Source: Psychroflexus aurantiacus
GTDB taxonomy: Bacteria > Bacteroidota > Bacteroidia > Flavobacteriales > Flavobacteriaceae
Length of the DNA stretch: 64,000 nucleotides
Assembly: GCF_010820555.1 (NCBI RefSeq)
Contig: NZ_JAAIKD010000002.1
Coordinates: forward strand, 516,470-580,469
Reading direction: 5' to 3'
The position numbers and the translations under genes were made by a program. Of the stretch, positions 53,223 through 60,861 are shown piece by piece; position 1 is the first letter of the stretch; each line of letters begins with the position of its first letter. Below the pieces are notes generated by a model. That model was not told the origin of the DNA, made no database searches, and was given only the letters and a program-made list of their open reading frames with translations.

Positions 53223-53303
53223 AGGCATGAATATACAAATAAAGGCGGAAATTCAACGTTTTTTGTTCTCTTCTCAGTAAATACGGTAGATTCATCAACA
53301 AAA

Positions 53304-53621
53304 TTAACCAAAATGGCAGTGGAGATGTCTTCTTCTTTTTTTTTCAAAATCACTTAGTTTCCTTAACATTTCGTCATGGTTGCCGGTAATGTAAACGATT
53401 TCCGTACCGGACATCGAAAATTCAATAAATGTTCTGATGATTTCCAAATGTGTTTTTGGAAAGTAATTTTTTCTGAATTGCCATATATCCACGATGTCAC
53501 CATTGAGAATTATTTTTTTAGGAATTATAGAATTAAGGTAATTCGATAGTTCCTGGGCATGACAGCCAAAAGTACTCAAGTGGATATCTGATAAAACAAC
53601 TAAATCAACTTTTCTCTTCAA
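53304..53621 (-). pseudogene. Truncated LpxH-like metallophosphoesterase
   Basis: 105 residues where intact relatives have about 250. The first three phosphoesterase motifs are present, LSDIHLS, NGDIVDIW and GNHDEMLRK, as in flavobacterial UDP-2,3-diacylglucosamine pyrophosphatase-like proteins. After LSDFE the frame runs into an A-rich stretch (KKRRRHLHCHFG) and stops, and the downstream 75 bases contain no continuation in any frame. The second half, with the GHxH metal ligands, is therefore missing, and the product should be inactive. The lost part may have been removed when the lipoprotein gene moved next to it. Another, complete lpxH is expected elsewhere. Confidence 0.75.
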
Positions 53622-53786
53622 ACTATATAGTTTTCTATAAAAAAAACAAAAGCTAAAGCCTAATCTAGTAAACTGAAGATTACTATAATTCTACCTGTGT
53701 GTTATCTCACAGAGGTGTTGGTTAACTTCAACTTTACGTTTTGGAGCATTCCGGCTATATTTATTAATTATCTGGTTTAATTGCTT

Positions 53787-53816
53787 TTTGATTATTGCTT
53801 AAAACAATTACATTTG
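53787..53816 (+). promoter_or_regulatory. Promoter of aroC
   Basis: TTTG at 53787-53790, an 18-base spacer and TACATTTG at 53809-53816, a full consensus match. The ATG at 53830 follows 13 bases later, so the leader is very short. Confidence 0.7.
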
Positions 53817-53829
53817 TTCAAAACAACAC

Positions 53830-54888
53830 ATGGCATCAAATAGTTTCGGCAGTTTTTTAAAGCTCACTACCTATGGTGAATCTCATGGAGTTTCTATAGG
53901 AGGTATTTTAGACGGGGTGCCCCCCGGAATTCAACTGGATTTGGATAAAATTCAACTCGAAATGGATAGGAGAAAACCTGGGCAATCGTCTATAGTGACA
54001 CAGCGAAAAGAATCTGATATAGTTCATTTTAAATCCGGAATCTTTGAAGGAATAACCACAGGCTTACCTATTGGGTTTGAAATTCAAAATACCGATAATA
54101 AATCAAACGATTACGGACATATTAAAGATGTATTTCGGCCAAATCATGCAGACTATACTTACGACCAAAAATACGGACAGAGAGATCATCGGGGAGGAGG
54201 AAGATCCAGCGCCAGAGAAACGGCTTCCTGGGTAGTAGCAGGAGCTATTGCCAAACAAATACTCAGTGACGTCAAATTTACGGCCTATACCCATGCTGTA
54301 GGTGCTCTTGAATTGACAGCGAAAGATACCGTTGACTTTGACGTGATCGAGAAAAATCCTGTGCGTTGCCCGAATGAAAAAGTGGCTTCACAAATGGAAG
54401 ACTATATCAGACAGATTCGGAAAGAAGGAGATACCATTGGAGGGATTGTGAAATGTGTCATTTCAAACGTTCCTAAAAATCTGGGTGATCCTATCTTCGA
54501 AAAACTACACGCCAATCTGGGTAAAGCCATGATGACCATCAATGCAGTAAAAGGCTTTGATTACGGTTCCGGATTTGAAGGTGTTTCCATGAGAGGAAGT
54601 GAACATAATGATTTGTTCAATACCGACGGGAGTACTAAAACCAATCATAGCGGTGGTATACAGGGTGGGATTTCCAACGGTATGGATATCACTTTCAGGG
54701 TAGCGTTCAAACCCGTAGCTACACTCATGCAAAAGCAGCAAACCATCAATAAAAACGCTGAAGAAGTTGAAATGCAGGGCAAAGGGCGACATGACCCCTG
54801 TGTGGTTCCCAGAGCCATTCCTGTCGTTGAAGCTATGTCTGCCTTAGTTTTGGCAGATGCCTATTTATTAAATAAATCAATCCATTAA
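53830..54888 (+). CDS. aroC: Chorismate synthase
   Basis: 352 residues. The family signatures are all visible: [21 protein letters not shown] near the start, [14 protein letters not shown] in the middle and GSEHNDLFN with a final [18 protein letters not shown]. It removes phosphate from EPSP to give chorismate using reduced FMN, the last common step of aromatic synthesis. The dicarboxylate symporter begins one base after its stop, so they share a transcript. It has its own promoter. Confidence 0.97.
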   Translation: MASNSFGSFLKLTTYGESHGVSIGGILDGVPPGIQLDLDKIQLEMDRRKPGQSSIVTQRKESDIVHFKSGIFEGITTGLPIGFEIQNTDNKSNDYGHIKDVFRPNHADYTYDQKYGQRDHRGGGRSSARETASWVVAGAIAKQILSDVKFTAYTHAVGALELTAKDTVDFDVIEKNPVRCPNEKVASQMEDYIRQIRKEGDTIGGIVKCVISNVPKNLGDPIFEKLHANLGKAMMTINAVKGFDYGSGFEGVSMRGSEHNDLFNTDGSTKTNHSGGIQGGISNGMDITFRVAFKPVATLMQKQQTINKNAEEVEMQGKGRHDPCVVPRAIPVVEAMSALVLADAYLLNKSIH

Positions 54889-54889
54889 G

Positions 54890-56206
54890 ATGAAAAAATT
54901 AGAACTACACTGGCAAATCCTTATAGGAATGGGCCTTGGAGTATTATTTGCGTTTATATTATCCTATTTTGAATGGGGAAGCGGTTTTATTACAGACTGG
55001 ATCAAGCCCTTTGGTACGATCTTTATCAATGCTCTAAAACTGATTGCCGTTCCTTTAATTCTTGCTTCACTTATTAAAGGCGTATCAGATTTGAAGGATA
55101 TTTCAAGCCTTTCCAAAATGGGGCTGCGAACCATATTAACCTATCTGACGACAACTGTAATTGCTGTAAGTATAGGTCTCATCATTGTAAATGTTTTTGA
55201 ACCTGGAAAAAGCATCGAGAGTGATACCCGAGAAGAACTAGTGGAAAGTTACGGTGGCGATGCTGAAACGACTCGTCAAAGTGCACAAAAACAAAAGGAA
55301 TCTGGTCCGTTACAAGCGCTAGAAGATTTGGTGCCAGAGAATATTTTTGGAGCTGCTTCAAGCAATTCCAATATGTTGCAGGTTATTTTCTTTGCCATTT
55401 TCTTTGGGATAGGTATGATTTTAATTCCAGAAAAACAATCGAGACCCATCAAGGAATTTTTTGATTCGCTCAATGAAGTCATCTTAAAGATGATAGACCT
55501 CATCATGCTTGCGGCACCTTACGGGGTCTTTGCCTTACTGGCAGCACTCGTTGTAGAAGCTCCAAGCGCAGATTTATTTATAGCTTTAGCCTATTATGCG
55601 CTTTGTGTGGTTGGTGGATTGCTCCTTATGATAGGGATTTACGCTTTGATCGTTGGAATTTTTACTAAAAAAACCCCTCGATTTTTTCTTAACGGAATTT
55701 CTCCAGCCCAATTATTAGCCTTTTCTACAAGTTCCAGTGCTGCTACATTACCGGTCACCATGGAACGCGTAGAGGAACACTTAGGTGTACATCCACAGGT
55801 GTCGAGTTTTGTCCTGCCTATTGGTGCGACGATTAATATGGACGGAACAAGCCTTTATCAGGCGGTTGCTGCTGTGTTTATTGCGCAGGCCTTCGGAATA
55901 GAGTTGAGTTTTGCCGCCCAACTGGGTATTATTGCCACAGCTACATTAGCTTCTATTGGTTCTGCAGCAGTGCCTGGGGCAGGAATGGTGATGCTGGTTA
56001 TCGTCTTAGGTCAGGCAGGTATACCTGAAGCCGGTCTAGCCCTCATCTTTGCGGTAGACAGACCTTTAGACATGTTGAGAACTAGTGTCAATGTAACTGG
56101 TGATGCAGCCGTTGCCATGTTAGTTGCCAAATCACAGGATAAGCTGGGAGACCCTCAGGTTAAAGATTGGGATGATAACTATAAAAAAGAAGAATCTGAA
56201 AAATAA
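54890..56206 (+). CDS. Dicarboxylate/amino acid:cation symporter (DAACS family)
   Basis: 438 residues with eight membrane helices and two re-entrant loops. The HP1 serine-rich motif is STSSSAATLPVT and the substrate/Na+ site in TM7 is PIGATINMDGTSLYQ; the HP2 loop is GSAAVPGAGMVM. TM8 has the cation- and substrate-binding Asp in AVDRPLDMLRTSVNVTGDA; members with Arg here prefer glutamate/aspartate or C4-dicarboxylates. The acidic periplasmic segment (ESDTREELVESYGGDAETTRQ) lies between helices 3 and 4. It imports substrate with H+ or Na+. It is coupled to aroC with a one-base gap. Confidence 0.93.
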   Translation: MKKLELHWQILIGMGLGVLFAFILSYFEWGSGFITDWIKPFGTIFINALKLIAVPLILASLIKGVSDLKDISSLSKMGLRTILTYLTTTVIAVSIGLIIVNVFEPGKSIESDTREELVESYGGDAETTRQSAQKQKESGPLQALEDLVPENIFGAASSNSNMLQVIFFAIFFGIGMILIPEKQSRPIKEFFDSLNEVILKMIDLIMLAAPYGVFALLAALVVEAPSADLFIALAYYALCVVGGLLLMIGIYALIVGIFTKKTPRFFLNGISPAQLLAFSTSSSAATLPVTMERVEEHLGVHPQVSSFVLPIGATINMDGTSLYQAVAAVFIAQAFGIELSFAAQLGIIATATLASIGSAAVPGAGMVMLVIVLGQAGIPEAGLALIFAVDRPLDMLRTSVNVTGDAAVAMLVAKSQDKLGDPQVKDWDDNYKKEESEK

Positions 56207-56341
56207 ATTGACTAAATAAAGCCTGATATAAACCGAATACTGCTGTTTATTAAAGCATTTGATTTCAGCTGGGATAATCCTTGAATTGGGTTTGAAAATT
56301 AAGGTTTAAACGTCATTAACCTTGTTATAAAAAAAAAGAAC

Positions 56342-57220
56342 ATGAAACTATTTAATCACTTATGTTTTGTCCTTAGTGCCGTCACCTTACTGGTATCCTG
56401 CAAAGCGGAAGAAAAAAAAATATTTGGAGAACCTGAAGTCATCGCAAGTGGATTTCAATTTACGGAAGGTCCCCACTGGCTTGAGGGGGAAGGTTTGATT
56501 TTTAGTGATATTCCAGCAAGTAAAATTTACATATGGAAAGCTGATCAGGACACTGTCGAGGTGTGGCTAGACCCTTCTGGTCGTTCAAATGGTATAGATG
56601 AAATGCCGAACGGAGATATTATTATTGCACAACATTCCGGCAAAATCAGTCTTGTAAATTCAGATAAAAGCACAGATGTACTCGTATCTACTTATAAGGG
56701 GAAAAAACTAAACAGTCCAAACGATTTAGCCATTACATCGGCTGGTGTCGTTTACTTTACCGATCCTACCTATGGAGTAACTGGCGAGCCTGAATTGGAT
56801 TTTTCTGGGGTTTACCAGCTGAAAAACGATAGTTTACATCTAATTTATGATGAATTTAATCTGCCAAATGGCATTGCCTTGTCTGTTGATGAGCGCTTAC
56901 TATTTGCAGGCGACTCTGAAACAGGGGACATTATAAAGTTCAATCTCGATGAAGAAGGAGAAGTTGTTTCTAAAGCATTTTTTGCCAATATTGGTAAGCC
57001 AACTCAATTGGGGGCAGCTGATGGTATGCTGCTGGATACGGATAAGCGTCTTTATACTACGGGTCCCAATGGTTTGATGGTATTCGATGAATCCGGTACG
57101 CAGATAGCTCAGTTGAAGTTTGACGAACAAATCACCAATCTGTCATGGGGGAAAACTATTGGTGAAACCTTGTATATAACCGCTTCAGACAAAGTATACA
57201 GGGTTGAGCTTCAGAATTGA
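56342..57220 (+). CDS. SMP-30/gluconolactonase-like lipoprotein
   Basis: 292 residues. A lipoprotein signal (MKLFNHLCFVLSAVTLLVSC) anchors a six-bladed SMP-30 propeller. Metal-site residues are visible: Glu in FQFTEGPHWL, Asn in NSPNDLAI and LPNGIALS, and Asp in AADGMLLD. These calcium-dependent lactonases open sugar lactones, but lipidated flavobacterial forms have no proven substrate. It stands in its own transcription unit, 135 bases after the symporter, and ends at a strong bidirectional hairpin. Confidence 0.87.
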   Translation: MKLFNHLCFVLSAVTLLVSCKAEEKKIFGEPEVIASGFQFTEGPHWLEGEGLIFSDIPASKIYIWKADQDTVEVWLDPSGRSNGIDEMPNGDIIIAQHSGKISLVNSDKSTDVLVSTYKGKKLNSPNDLAITSAGVVYFTDPTYGVTGEPELDFSGVYQLKNDSLHLIYDEFNLPNGIALSVDERLLFAGDSETGDIIKFNLDEEGEVVSKAFFANIGKPTQLGAADGMLLDTDKRLYTTGPNGLMVFDESGTQIAQLKFDEQITNLSWGKTIGETLYITASDKVYRVELQN

Positions 57221-57240
57221 TTCAAGACATTCTTGAAAAC

Positions 57241-57273
57241 AAAAAAGCTGTCTCTGAAAGAGACAGCTTTTTT
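57241..57273. terminator. Bidirectional terminator between SMP-30 and acyl-CoA dehydrogenase genes
   Basis: A 15-bp perfect stem AAAAAAGCTGTCTCT / AGAGACAGCTTTTTT with a 3-base loop, ending both convergent genes. Confidence 0.9.
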
Positions 57274-57295
57274 ACTTTAAGAATTTTCGTTCAGA

Positions 57296-59104
57296 CTACA
57301 CTGCATATTTATTGTCTTCTACAATTTTATCCGCAATGGTATTTCTAAGTTCAACAATATTGGGGAAATTTTCGTATTTGGTATAACGTTTTAATCCCAT
57401 CAACATCATTTTTTGCTCGTCGCCTTCAGCAAAAGAAATAATTGCTTCTTTAGCTTTTTCATTGATTTTATCAACAGCTTTATATAATCTCAGTTTAGCC
57501 ATGGCAATTTGAACGTTTTGAGATTCTTCACCAAAACGATTTGCATTTTTCTCTGCTCTTAAAATGGCAGATTCTGCCATATAGGTTTCGATCAAGATAT
57601 CGGCAGACGCCAATAGCAATTGTTGATGCTGATCAAGTTCTTCTCCATACTTTTGAGCAGCGCTTCCTGCCACCATCAAAAACACTTTTTTGAGTTTTTT
57701 CAGCATCGCTTTTTCTTCTGAAAGAAGGGCTGAGTAATCTGGAGTTTCAAACGAAGGAATGCCGGTGAGTTCATCAGAAACCGCTTTAGCGGGACCCAGT
57801 AAATCCACATGACCTTTCATCGCTTTTTTGACTAACATACCCACAGAAAGCATTCTATTGATTTCATTGGTTCCTTCATATATTCTTGAAATTCTGGCAT
57901 CTCTCCAGGCAGATTCCATGGGAGCATCTGCAGAGAATCCCATACCTCCATAAATCTGAATACCTTCATCAGTACACTTCTGAATATCTTCTGAAACCGC
58001 TACTTTTAAAATAGAACATTCAATAGCGAATTCTTCAACACCTTTAAGCTCGGCCTCTTGATGTGAACTGCCACTTTCCATTCTCAAATTGATGCGGTCT
58101 TCGATATTCTTTGAAGCTCTATAACAAGCCGCTTCACCAGCGTAAGTGGACATAGCCATTTCAGCCAGTTTAGATCGAATGGCCCCAAATTTTGAAATAG
58201 GCGTATCAAACTGAACCCTGTCGTTAGCATAACTTACCGCTGAACCTATAACGCGACGCTGAGCATCGAGACAAGCAGCGGCTAACTTTATTCGTCCTAC
58301 GTTTAAGGCATTCATAGCAATTTTAAAACCGCCATTTCTTTCTCCAAGTAAATTTTCAGCAGGGACTTTGGTTTCATTGAAGAAAACCTGGCGGGTAGAA
58401 GAGGAGTGAATACCTAATTTTTTCTCTTCATCTCCCATTGAGATCCCGTTTTCCAAATCTTTTTCAACGATAAATCCTGTGATGTTTTTATCATCTTCTA
58501 TTCGTGCAAATACGATGAATATATCACAAAATCCAGCATTGGAAATCCACATCTTTTGACCTGTAATCTTATAATGCGAACCATCTTCGGACAAAACAGC
58601 TCTGGTTTTTCCAGAATTAGCATCAGATCCTGCGCCAGGTTCAGTAAGACAATAAGCCCCAAACCATTCACCGGTTGCTAATTTCGGAATGTATTTTTGC
58701 TTTTGCTCTTCAGTACCATATAAGGTAATAGGCAACGTACCAATTCCTGTATGCGCACCAAATGCTGTTGCGATAGATCCGGTAGCACCTGAAATATAGT
58801 CACAAACCAGCATGGTAGAAACGAAATCCATTCCCAGCCCGCCGTATTCTTCAGGTACGGCAACGCCCAGGAATCCTAATTCACCAGCCTTACGCATAAC
58901 TTCTTCAGTCAAGTCGTAATTTTTCTTCTCAAACTCTTCTTTTTTAGGCCAGATTTCTCTGTCGACAAACTCTTTTACAGAGTCTCTCATCATCTTTTGT
59001 TCATCAGAAAAATCTTCAGGGGTGAAAACTTCTTCAGCTTTGGTTTCTTTTACGATGAACTGACCTCCGCGAATCATGTCATCTAGTTTTTCTTTTGTTT
59101 CCAT
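57296..59104 (-). CDS. Acyl-CoA dehydrogenase, long C-terminal form
   Basis: 602 residues, the length of VLCAD-like or Bacillus FadE-like enzymes with an extra C-terminal domain. Seen: the N-terminal helical domain with FGAHTGIGTLPI, the middle beta domain with CLTEPGAGSDANSG and QKMWISNAGFCD for FAD, and the catalytic helix domain with IQIYGGMGFSADAPMESAWRDARISRIYEGTNEINR, which holds the base Glu of this type. The C-terminal 160 residues form the extra helical dimer domain. It makes the first oxidation of fatty acyl-CoA. It is the last gene of the run headed by the MarR regulator. Confidence 0.93.
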   Translation of the reverse strand: METKEKLDDMIRGGQFIVKETKAEEVFTPEDFSDEQKMMRDSVKEFVDREIWPKKEEFEKKNYDLTEEVMRKAGELGFLGVAVPEEYGGLGMDFVSTMLVCDYISGATGSIATAFGAHTGIGTLPITLYGTEEQKQKYIPKLATGEWFGAYCLTEPGAGSDANSGKTRAVLSEDGSHYKITGQKMWISNAGFCDIFIVFARIEDDKNITGFIVEKDLENGISMGDEEKKLGIHSSSTRQVFFNETKVPAENLLGERNGGFKIAMNALNVGRIKLAAACLDAQRRVIGSAVSYANDRVQFDTPISKFGAIRSKLAEMAMSTYAGEAACYRASKNIEDRINLRMESGSSHQEAELKGVEEFAIECSILKVAVSEDIQKCTDEGIQIYGGMGFSADAPMESAWRDARISRIYEGTNEINRMLSVGMLVKKAMKGHVDLLGPAKAVSDELTGIPSFETPDYSALLSEEKAMLKKLKKVFLMVAGSAAQKYGEELDQHQQLLLASADILIETYMAESAILRAEKNANRFGEESQNVQIAMAKLRLYKAVDKINEKAKEAIISFAEGDEQKMMLMGLKRYTKYENFPNIVELRNTIADKIVEDNKYAV

Positions 59105-59171
59105 TTTTTCTTTTTTATAATTTATTCTCTATTAAGTATCAAGTAAGCAGTATTAATGATAAAACTTACAG

Positions 59172-59525
59172 TTATGATTTTGAAAGTATCAGTTTGTATA
59201 GCATTCGCTGAATTTCATTATTTTATCAAAATATTTTAACAAATTCATCTTGATTTTCTATATTAAAGAGATCTTGAATTAAAATAAATTGAGTTTCTAG
59301 TTCAAAACTGAACCCTTGACTCATGTTAATAAAATTCACGAATTGTTTATCAGTATTTCTTCCAGCACCTTCAGCAAGGTTTGAAGCTATAGATACGGCT
59401 GAACGTTTTATTTGGCTTTTTATACCAAACTTTTCATCATTTGGTAAGTGTTCATAAGATTTAAAAACAGATTTTATCAACTCAATAGCTTTTTGCCAAA
59501 CTTTAAAATTTTTAAAATCATGCAT
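59172..59525 (-). pseudogene. Four-helix-bundle (23S rRNA intervening-sequence type) protein gene with internal stops
   Basis: The frame from 59525 codes 99 residues (MHDFKNFKVWQKAIELIKSV; SNLAEGAGRN; FELETQFILIQDL) of the small S23/four-helix-bundle family, then meets TGA TAA at 59223-59228. In the same frame the sequence goes on as NNEIQRMLYKLILSKS and ends at 59172-59174. The tail has the family's usual final-helix pattern (EIQxMLxxL), and counted through the stops the whole is 117 residues, the family's normal length. The last helix is thus cut off by two point stops or a compensated indel. These proteins are of unknown role. It lies inside the beta-oxidation run. Confidence 0.75.
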
Positions 59526-59557
59526 AAATCTATTTATTAAATACCAGTTCCTCTACA

Positions 59558-60745
59558 CTAAAACACCTCATATATCCCGGCAGCACCTTGTCCGGTTCCC
59601 ACACACATGGTAACCATCGCGTATTTATTTTTCAACTGTCTTTTCTTCATCTCATCAAAGATCTGTACAGATAATTTTGCTCCGGTGCAGCCAAGTGGAT
59701 GTCCAAGTGCAATAGCGCCTCCATTTACGTTTAAAATATCCTGATTGATATCCAGTTCTCTGGCTACGGCGAGGGATTGAGAAGCAAAAGCTTCATTCAA
59801 TTCGATGAGTTCAATGTCATTCAGTTTCAGCCCGGCTTGATCCAAAGCTTTTGGTATGGCTTTAACAGGACCAATACCCATTATTCTTGGTTCTACGCCA
59901 ACCGTGGCATAAGACACAAGTCTTGCTACAGGTTCAAGATTCAGTTCCTTGACCATCTCTTCGCTCATGACCATGACAAAAGCTGCACCATCACTCATTT
60001 GAGATGAATTTCCAGCTGTAACGCTACCCCCTTCAGCAAAAACCGGCCGGAGTTTATTCAATACCTGTTCGGAAGTATCTGCTCTGGGACCCTGGTCCTT
60101 ATCTACGGTATAGGTTTTAGATTGTCTTTTCCCTTTGGAATCCACAAAAATATCCTCAACCTCAATTGGAACGATTTGATCCTGAAAACGATTCTCTTTT
60201 TGAGCCTTTATAGCTTTCTGATGAGAATGGTAAGCAAACTCATTTTGATCTTTTGAACTGATTTTATATTTCTCGGCAACTGCTTCAGCGGTTAATCCCA
60301 TTCCCCAGTAATAGCTTTCGTTTCCGGCTTTTGCAGTTTCATAATTGGGTACTGGTTTGTATCCACCCATAGGAATATAACTCATGCTTTCTGCTCCACC
60401 GGCAATAATGCAGTCGGCCATTCCACTTTGAATTTTGGCAGAAGCCATGGCTATGGTTTCAATTCCGGAGGCACAGTATCTGTTCACGGTTACTCCGGGC
60501 ACTTCTTCAGATTTCAATCCCATAAGTGAAACCAGTCTTCCCATGTTCAAGCCTTGTTCTGCCTCAGGCATGGCATTTCCAACCATGACATCATCAATTC
60601 TAGACCTGTCAAAGTCCGGTAACTGCTTCATCATGTGTTCTATGGTTTCTGCCGCCAGATCATCTGGTCTTTTGAAACGAAACACCCCTTTTGGTGCTTT
60701 CCCTACTGCGGTTCTGTATCCTTTTACTATATATGCTGTTTTCAT
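59558..60745 (-). CDS. fadA: Acetyl-CoA C-acyltransferase (thiolase)
   Basis: 395 residues. Catalytic residues: nucleophile Cys91 in VNRYCASG, the ELNEAFASQSLAV region, His in GGAIALGHPLGCTGA and the final Cys in VTMCVGTGQGAAGIYE. It cleaves 3-ketoacyl-CoA with CoA to acetyl-CoA and a shortened acyl-CoA, the last step of beta-oxidation. Its partner FadB lies 116 bases upstream, separated by two small inverted repeats. Confidence 0.95.
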   Translation of the reverse strand: MKTAYIVKGYRTAVGKAPKGVFRFKRPDDLAAETIEHMMKQLPDFDRSRIDDVMVGNAMPEAEQGLNMGRLVSLMGLKSEEVPGVTVNRYCASGIETIAMASAKIQSGMADCIIAGGAESMSYIPMGGYKPVPNYETAKAGNESYYWGMGLTAEAVAEKYKISSKDQNEFAYHSHQKAIKAQKENRFQDQIVPIEVEDIFVDSKGKRQSKTYTVDKDQGPRADTSEQVLNKLRPVFAEGGSVTAGNSSQMSDGAAFVMVMSEEMVKELNLEPVARLVSYATVGVEPRIMGIGPVKAIPKALDQAGLKLNDIELIELNEAFASQSLAVARELDINQDILNVNGGAIALGHPLGCTGAKLSVQIFDEMKKRQLKNKYAMVTMCVGTGQGAAGIYEVF

Positions 60746-60759
60746 CTTCCTATCCCTAA

Positions 60760-60847
60760 CCCTTTCCTAAGGAAAGGGGATTCTTGCGGGTGTTTTTTTC
60801 GGTTAATAAATTAATCTTCATGTTTTCTAGTCTTCCCTTGGGGAAGA
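60760..60847. repeat. Paired intergenic hairpins between fadB and fadA
   Basis: CCCTTTCCT-A-AGGAAAGGG at 60760-60778 (9-bp arms, one-base centre) and TCTTCCC-TTG-GGGAAGA at 60831-60847 (7-bp arms) followed by TTTAGATGGGG. The layout resembles short dispersed repeats seen between flavobacterial genes. They may stabilise or partly terminate the mRNA between the two genes. Confidence 0.5.
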
Positions 60848-60861
60848 TTTAGATGGGGTCT

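Noticed and set aside
53229..53303. Remaining half of the LpxH-like protein in another frame (simple frameshift in the A-run)
   Set aside because: All three frames of the minus strand after the A-run were read; none shows the later phosphoesterase motifs or the GHxH site.
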